Assembly (NCBI GenBank): GCA_902801245.1
Contig: CADCHW010000009.1
Coordinates: 535-35,360, forward strand
Direction of reading: 5' to 3'
Origin: an uncultured Ruminococcus sp.
Lineage (GTDB): Bacteria > Bacillota > Clostridia > Oscillospirales > Acutalibacteraceae
DNA: 34,826 bases
Below, piece after piece: positions 30,832 to 34,826 of the stretch. The notes beneath the pieces were generated by a model. That model did no database searches and was not told the origin of the DNA. It saw only the letters and a list, made by a program, of their open reading frames with translations. Made by a program: the position numbers and the translations under genes. How positions within the stretch are numbered: position 1 is the first letter of the stretch; every line of letters begins with the position of its first letter.

Positions 30832-32181
30832 ATGAATAATCAAAATGCATATTGGATTTGGCTTCAGGAAACTATCGGCTGCGGAAGCAGAAAAATATCA
30901 AATATTTTATCAAATTTTACTTTTGCGGAAGATTTTTACCGTGCTTCTCTTGAGGAAAAACTTATGTGCGGCTGCTTTAGTCAAAAGGATATAAATAAAC
31001 TGAAAAATACATCTCTTGACAATGCAAGAAAGACTATCAACCGCTGCAAAGAATGCGAAATTGATATAATTACAATCGGAGATGTTGCATATCCAAAAAG
31101 ACTTATGGAGATTGATTCTCCGCCTGCCGTAATCTACATCAAGGGCAATAAGGACGTTTTGCGTGAAGATTTCTCCGTTGCTATGGTCGGTACACGTACC
31201 GCAACACCTTACGGAACTCGCAGTGCATTTAAAATTGCATATGACCTTGCGAAAAATGATGTTGTAATTATAAGCGGCGGTGCATTGGGAATAGATACTT
31301 TTTCTCACCGTGGTGCATTGCAGGCGGACGGAAAGACTGTTTGTGTTCTGGGGTGCGGAATTGAATACAGATATCTCAGAGAGAACGACGAACTGAAAAA
31401 ACAGATGATTAGAAAGGGTGCTGTTATTTCGGAATACCCTCCCGACGCAAGAGCGTCAAGGTATACGTTTCCTCAAAGAAACAGAATTATAAGCGGTCTT
31501 TCAAAGGGTGTTCTGATTGTTGAAGCAGGAAGCAAAAGCGGTTCGCTTATTACGGCTAATCTTGCACTTGAACAGGGTCGTGACGTTTTCGCTGTTCCGG
31601 GTGATATTTCAAGCTCGGTTTCGTTCGGTACAAACGAACTTATTAAGGACGGTGCAAAAGCAGTAACATCTGCCGAGGATATTCTTAAATTTTATAAAGG
31701 CGATAAAAGAGAAAGAAGAAAAACCAAAAGAACAGCCGAACCTAAAAAGGAACAAGCCTTTGAACAGTTTGATATTATTTTTGACAATACTTTTGATAAT
31801 GTAAAGGCGGAGAGTTTTTATTCTGCAAAGCGTAGTATAGAAAACATTGCACCAAAAGTTCCTGAGGCTATGAAAACGAAGTCTAAACCGAAAACGGCAA
31901 AGCCGAAGAAAAAAGAACCCAAAAAGAAAATTGAATGTCCGCCCGAGAAAATATCCGAGGAGGACTTTAACGACCTTTCCGAAAATTCGCAGAAAGTTCT
32001 GCTTGCATTTGACAGCGATGTTATGCATGTTGACAGGCTTGTCGAGAAATCGGGATTGCCTATAAATATTGTACATTCGGTACTTACACAGCTTGAAATG
32101 TACGATTATATAGAACAACTGGACGGACGTAACTATAAACTTCTTCGGTCGCCAAACGGGTCGCCAAACGGCGACGGGTGA
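30832..32181 (+). CDS. dprA: DNA processing protein DprA (Smf)
   Basis: DprA loads RecA onto incoming single-stranded DNA during transformation and is also kept in many non-competent bacteria. The 449-aa protein has an N-terminal helical (SAM-like) region, then the Rossmann-like core: VGTRTATPYGTRSAF, ISGGALGIDTFSH, CVLGCGIEYRY, PQRNRIISGLS and EAGSKSGSLITANLALEQGR. A long Lys/Pro-rich linker spans about 295-380. A C-terminal winged-helix domain follows (DVMHVDRLVEKSGLPINIVHSVL). The last residues (RSPNGSPNGDG) come from a 12-bp tandem duplication (32149-32171), and the family B repeat starts directly after the stop. The dprA-topA order is common in Firmicutes. AAAGGG precedes the ATG. Confidence 0.96.
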   Translation: MNNQNAYWIWLQETIGCGSRKISNILSNFTFAEDFYRASLEEKLMCGCFSQKDINKLKNTSLDNARKTINRCKECEIDIITIGDVAYPKRLMEIDSPPAVIYIKGNKDVLREDFSVAMVGTRTATPYGTRSAFKIAYDLAKNDVVIISGGALGIDTFSHRGALQADGKTVCVLGCGIEYRYLRENDELKKQMIRKGAVISEYPPDARASRYTFPQRNRIISGLSKGVLIVEAGSKSGSLITANLALEQGRDVFAVPGDISSSVSFGTNELIKDGAKAVTSAEDILKFYKGDKRERRKTKRTAEPKKEQAFEQFDIIFDNTFDNVKAESFYSAKRSIENIAPKVPEAMKTKSKPKTAKPKKKEPKKKIECPPEKISEEDFNDLSENSQKVLLAFDSDVMHVDRLVEKSGLPINIVHSVLTQLEMYDYIEQLDGRNYKLLRSPNGSPNGDG

Positions 32182-32182
32182 C

Positions 32183-32260
32183 ACGTGAAGAAAGTTTATT
32201 GTTTAAAATTAATTTTCGGTCGGGTAAATGAAGTAAGGCTAACAAAAACTATCTTCACGT
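32183..32260. repeat. Family B inverted pair, shortest form (78 bp)
   Basis: ACGTGAAGAAAGTTT (from 32183) faces the full right unit 32216-32260 (TCGGTCGGGTAAATGAAG ... AAACTATCTTCACGT). The left arm appears truncated to about 30 bp, with no core between. It lies 1 bp after the dprA stop codon. Confidence 0.8.
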
Positions 32261-32284
32261 ATTGAAAAACGTGTTAAAAAATGG

Positions 32285-32313
32285 TTGACATAATTTTGAA
32301 TATCATATATATT
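32285..32313 (+). promoter_or_regulatory. SigA-type promoter of topA
   Basis: TTGACA (32285-32290) and TATATT (32308-32313) are 17 bp apart. An ATTTAGG/CCTAAAT hairpin (32322-32342) lies in the early leader without a T-tract. Confidence 0.82.
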
Positions 32314-32401
32314 AGAAATAGATTTAGGGAATAGACCTAAATCTGAAAGTTTTATTTTAAAGAAAAGAAAGATAAAAAACCTTAGTGGTGGAGGTTATTT
32401 A

Positions 32402-34489
32402 ATGTCTGATTTAGTAATAGTTGAGTCGCCGTCAAAGGCTCACACAATTCAAAAGTACCTTGGCAGCGGTTATGAAGTTATGGCATCAAAGGGTCATGTG
32501 CGTGACTTGCCTGCAAAACGTTTAAGTGTTGACGTGAAAAATAATTTCGAGCCTAAATATGAGGTTATGAAAGATAAGGAAACACTTATAAAAGAGCTTA
32601 AAGCAGCAGTGAAAAAATGCGACAACGTTTATCTCGCAACCGACCCCGACCGTGAGGGAGAAGCGATTTCGTGGCACTTGGCATATATTCTGAAACTGCC
32701 GCTTGACAGCAAGAACCGTGTTGAGTTCAACGAGATTACAAAGACAGGTGTCGCAAACGGTATGGCGAATCCTCGCTCAATAGATATCGACCTTGTGAAT
32801 GCCCAGCAGGCAAGACGTATTCTAGACAGGCTTGTCGGCTATAAGCTCAGTCCGTTTATCTCTCAGAAAATCAGAAGAGGTCTGTCGGCAGGCCGTGTTC
32901 AGTCGGTCGCACTCAGGATTATTGTTGACAGGGAAAACGAAATAAGAAAGTTTGTTCCCGAAGAGTACTGGAGCGTAGACGCAAAGTTTATTCCAAAGGG
33001 CAGCCGAAAAGCGTTTGCGGCGGCTTTAAGTTTGTATAACGGCGAGAAAATCAAAATCACAAACGAACAAGACGCAAAGAAAGTTCTTTCCGATTTGGAG
33101 AATGCCGAATTTACAATCACAAAGGTTAAGCACGGCACAAGGAGAAAACAGCCTGCACCGCCGTTTATTACATCTACTCTTCAACAGGACGCTTCAAGAA
33201 AATTAGGCTTTCAGTCCAAGCGTACTATGAAAGTTGCACAGGAACTTTATGAGGGCGTTACGATTGACGGAATCGGTGCAACGGGTCTTATAACATATAT
33301 GAGAACAGACTCTCTGCGTATCTCAAACGATGCGAAAAAGGAAGCTAAGGATTATATAGAAAACCGCTGGGGCAGCAAATATCTTCCTAAAAAGCCGAGA
33401 GAGTTCAAGTCGAGAAACAACGCTCAGGACGGTCACGAAGCTATCCGACCGACTATGATTAGCCTTGCTCCCGACCAAATTAAAAAAAATCTTTCAAGTG
33501 ACCAGTACAAGCTTTATAAGCTTATATGGGAACGTTTCCTTGCGTCGCAAATGGCGGAGTGTATTCAGAAAACCACTCAGGCGGATATCGAAGCCAATGG
33601 CTATACTTTCAAGGCAAGCGGTTACAAGGTCGATTTTGACGGCTTTACCGTGCTGTATGTCGAGGGCAAAGATACCGAGGAAGAAAAAGAATCCCAGCTC
33701 CCCACGCTTGAAGAGGGTATGCCTGTAAAGGCTAAGGAGATTATCCCGAATCAGCACTTTACTCAGCCGCCTGCACGATATACGGAAGCCTCTCTTATCA
33801 AGGCTCTCGAAGAAAACGGCATAGGCAGACCGTCAACGTATTCCGCAACTATCACAACTATTACAAGCCGTGACTATGTTCGCCGCCAAAATAAAACATT
33901 GTACCCGACAGAACTCGGTGAAACCATAACCGACCTTATGAAAAAACGTTTTCCGAAGATTGTGAACGTTAAATTTACCGCACAAATGGAAACGGAGCTT
34001 GACGAGGTTGAACACGGCAAGGAAGAATGGGTAAATCTTCTTCACGGCTTTTACGGTGACTTTGAAGATACTCTCAAAAAAGCCAAAGAGGATATGAAAG
34101 ACCAGAAAATTATTCTCAAAGAAGACCAGACCGATGAAATCTGCCCGAACTGCGGAAAGCCTATGATGTTCAAGTACGGAAGATACGGCAGATTTTTGGC
34201 TTGCTCGGGTTATCCCGATTGTAAGACGGTGAAAAAAGTTGTGAATAAACTAGGCGTAAATTGCCCGAAATGTGGCGGAGATATTGTCGTGAGAAAGACA
34301 AAAAAGGGAAAAACGTTTTACGGTTGCAGTAATTTCCCCGATTGTCGGTTTGCTTCATGGAGTGAACCTCTGAACGAGAAGTGTCCGCAGTGCGGTGAAA
34401 TGCTTTTCAAGAAAGAGGGCAAAAAGCCGAAAATTTTTTGTAATGCCGAGGGCTGCGGATATGAGCGTGAGGTTGCGGAGGAAGAGTAA
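32402..34489 (+). CDS. topA: DNA topoisomerase I
   Basis: This type IA topoisomerase relaxes negative supercoils. The 695-aa protein begins with the TOPRIM domain (VIVESPSKAHTIQKYL, E8; ATDPDREGEAISWHL with D81, D83 and E85). The active-site tyrosine is Y299 in GLITYMRTDS, followed by the conserved GIGRPSTYSATI block. The C-terminus (about 580-690) has three four-cysteine zinc fingers: CPNCGKPMMFKYG ... CSGYPDC, CPKCGGDIVV ... CSNFPDC and CPQCGEMLF ... CGYE. The length fits the Firmicute form. GGTGGAGG precedes the ATG. It lies downstream of dprA but has its own promoter. No intrinsic terminator is visible before the family A repeat. Confidence 0.98.
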   Translation: MSDLVIVESPSKAHTIQKYLGSGYEVMASKGHVRDLPAKRLSVDVKNNFEPKYEVMKDKETLIKELKAAVKKCDNVYLATDPDREGEAISWHLAYILKLPLDSKNRVEFNEITKTGVANGMANPRSIDIDLVNAQQARRILDRLVGYKLSPFISQKIRRGLSAGRVQSVALRIIVDRENEIRKFVPEEYWSVDAKFIPKGSRKAFAAALSLYNGEKIKITNEQDAKKVLSDLENAEFTITKVKHGTRRKQPAPPFITSTLQQDASRKLGFQSKRTMKVAQELYEGVTIDGIGATGLITYMRTDSLRISNDAKKEAKDYIENRWGSKYLPKKPREFKSRNNAQDGHEAIRPTMISLAPDQIKKNLSSDQYKLYKLIWERFLASQMAECIQKTTQADIEANGYTFKASGYKVDFDGFTVLYVEGKDTEEEKESQLPTLEEGMPVKAKEIIPNQHFTQPPARYTEASLIKALEENGIGRPSTYSATITTITSRDYVRRQNKTLYPTELGETITDLMKKRFPKIVNVKFTAQMETELDEVEHGKEEWVNLLHGFYGDFEDTLKKAKEDMKDQKIILKEDQTDEICPNCGKPMMFKYGRYGRFLACSGYPDCKTVKKVVNKLGVNCPKCGGDIVVRKTKKGKTFYGCSNFPDCRFASWSEPLNEKCPQCGEMLFKKEGKKPKIFCNAEGCGYEREVAEEE

Positions 34490-34537
34490 AATTAAAATTT
34501 AAAAAGAGTTTGAGAGGATTACCATTTAAAGTTCGCT

Positions 34538-34743
34538 CAAGCCTTACAAGGCTTGCGGGGTGCAGGGGCAGAGCCCCGCTCGCTGACGAAACAAATCAGA
34601 GTAGAAAAATAAACTTACCCTCAGCGAAACTAAACGAACTATCAACAGCCAAACAAAAAAATAAAAGCCACTCACAAAATAAAATCTTCCGACACAAACC
34701 AAAACAGGCAACAGCGAAGCGAATTGCCGGTCGAAGAAAGATA
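34538..34743 (+). repeat. Family A repeat, copy 3
   Basis: The opening hairpin is CAAGCCTT-AC-AAGGCTTG (34538-34555), a compensated variant of copy 1. It continues through GGGGCAGAGCCCC, GCTCGCTGACG, CCCTCAGCGAAACTAA and GGCAACAGCGAAGCGAATTGCC. It lies directly downstream of topA. Confidence 0.9.
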
Positions 34744-34826
34744 AACTCAATACCTGACCCGATTCCAGCGGACGTTGTCCGCCGAATTGTCGGTCGAAGA
34801 AAGATAAACTCAATACCTGACCCGAT
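34721..34826 (+). repeat. 63-bp tandem repeat at window end
   Basis: The 43-bp block 34721-34763 recurs at 34784-34826 with one change (GAATTGCC versus GAATTGTC), a period of 63 bp. The 20-bp spacer holds the GCGGACGTTGTCCGC palindrome (34768-34782). The array may continue beyond the window. Confidence 0.85.

Noticed and set aside
34544..34813. 89-codon minus-strand open frame with repeated SLSFFDRQF
   Set aside because: The repeat in the peptide is simply the 63-bp tandem DNA repeat; it lies wholly in non-coding repeats.

Overview
The window looks like a chromosomal segment of a low-GC Firmicute, most likely a Clostridia/Ruminococcaceae (Ruminococcus-like) gut anaerobe. This rests on consensus SigA-type promoters (TTGACA-17-TATAAT), strong Shine-Dalgarno sites, Firmicute-type housekeeping operons (DUF177-rpmF, infC-rpmI-rplT with an L20 leader, der-plsY, dprA-topA), an exported CotH protein with a type I dockerin, and a taste for alpha-glucans (a CBM26-like module and a GH13 enzyme). 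The genus is inference; no database was searched.

Layout. 1-275: an edge repeat, tRNA-Cys and its terminator. 276-4780: an internally duplicated membrane protein, a D,D-carboxypeptidase, pgi and a small P-loop protein. 4781-5416: non-coding, two copies of a ~200 bp structured repeat (family A). 5417-7789: secreted CotH-CBM26-dockerin protein. 7894-11746: a probable autoregulated membrane-protein operon (176-aa protein, DUF2975, YozG-like HTH, DUF4153/4173-like protein, and a last gene split by a frameshift in an A7 run). 11974-13668: cytoplasmic GH13 enzyme with a C-terminal DUF1653 domain. 13806-15541 (minus strand): anchored nuclease and a GpsA-like dehydrogenase. 15824-20990: small hypotheticals, ppa, DUF177-rpmF, a GNAT acetyltransferase and two uncharacterised proteins. 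21033-23534: der, plsY and a small orphan. 23760-24616: a decayed PASTA-type lipoprotein gene. 24699-27853: three membrane proteins, the last an HTH/TM/zinc-ribbon regulator next to a 413 bp composite repeat. 28017-29385: L20 leader and infC (AUU start)-rpmI-rplT. 29408-34489: membrane protein, TrmH-family methylase, dprA and topA. 34538-34826: a family A repeat running into a 63 bp tandem repeat at the window edge.

How the genes work together. Most of the content is core: translation (infC, rpmI, rplT, rpmF, der, rRNA/tRNA methylase), envelope lipids and wall (plsY, gpsA-like, D,D-carboxypeptidase), central metabolism (pgi, ppa, GH13) and DNA topology/uptake (topA, dprA). The accessory signal lies in the intergenic DNA. 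Family B is a ~45 bp hairpin-forming unit present about ten times, singly or as inverted pairs around cores of different length. Family A is a ~200 bp element whose terminal hairpin shows a compensatory base change. A third module is the short palindrome GCGGACGTTGTCCGC. I saw no CRISPR array, transposase, prophage or recognisable defence system. The most unusual items are the repeat families, the CotH-CBM26-dockerin and GH13-DUF1653 architectures, and the DUF2975/HTH/DUF4153 operon with a candidate operator.
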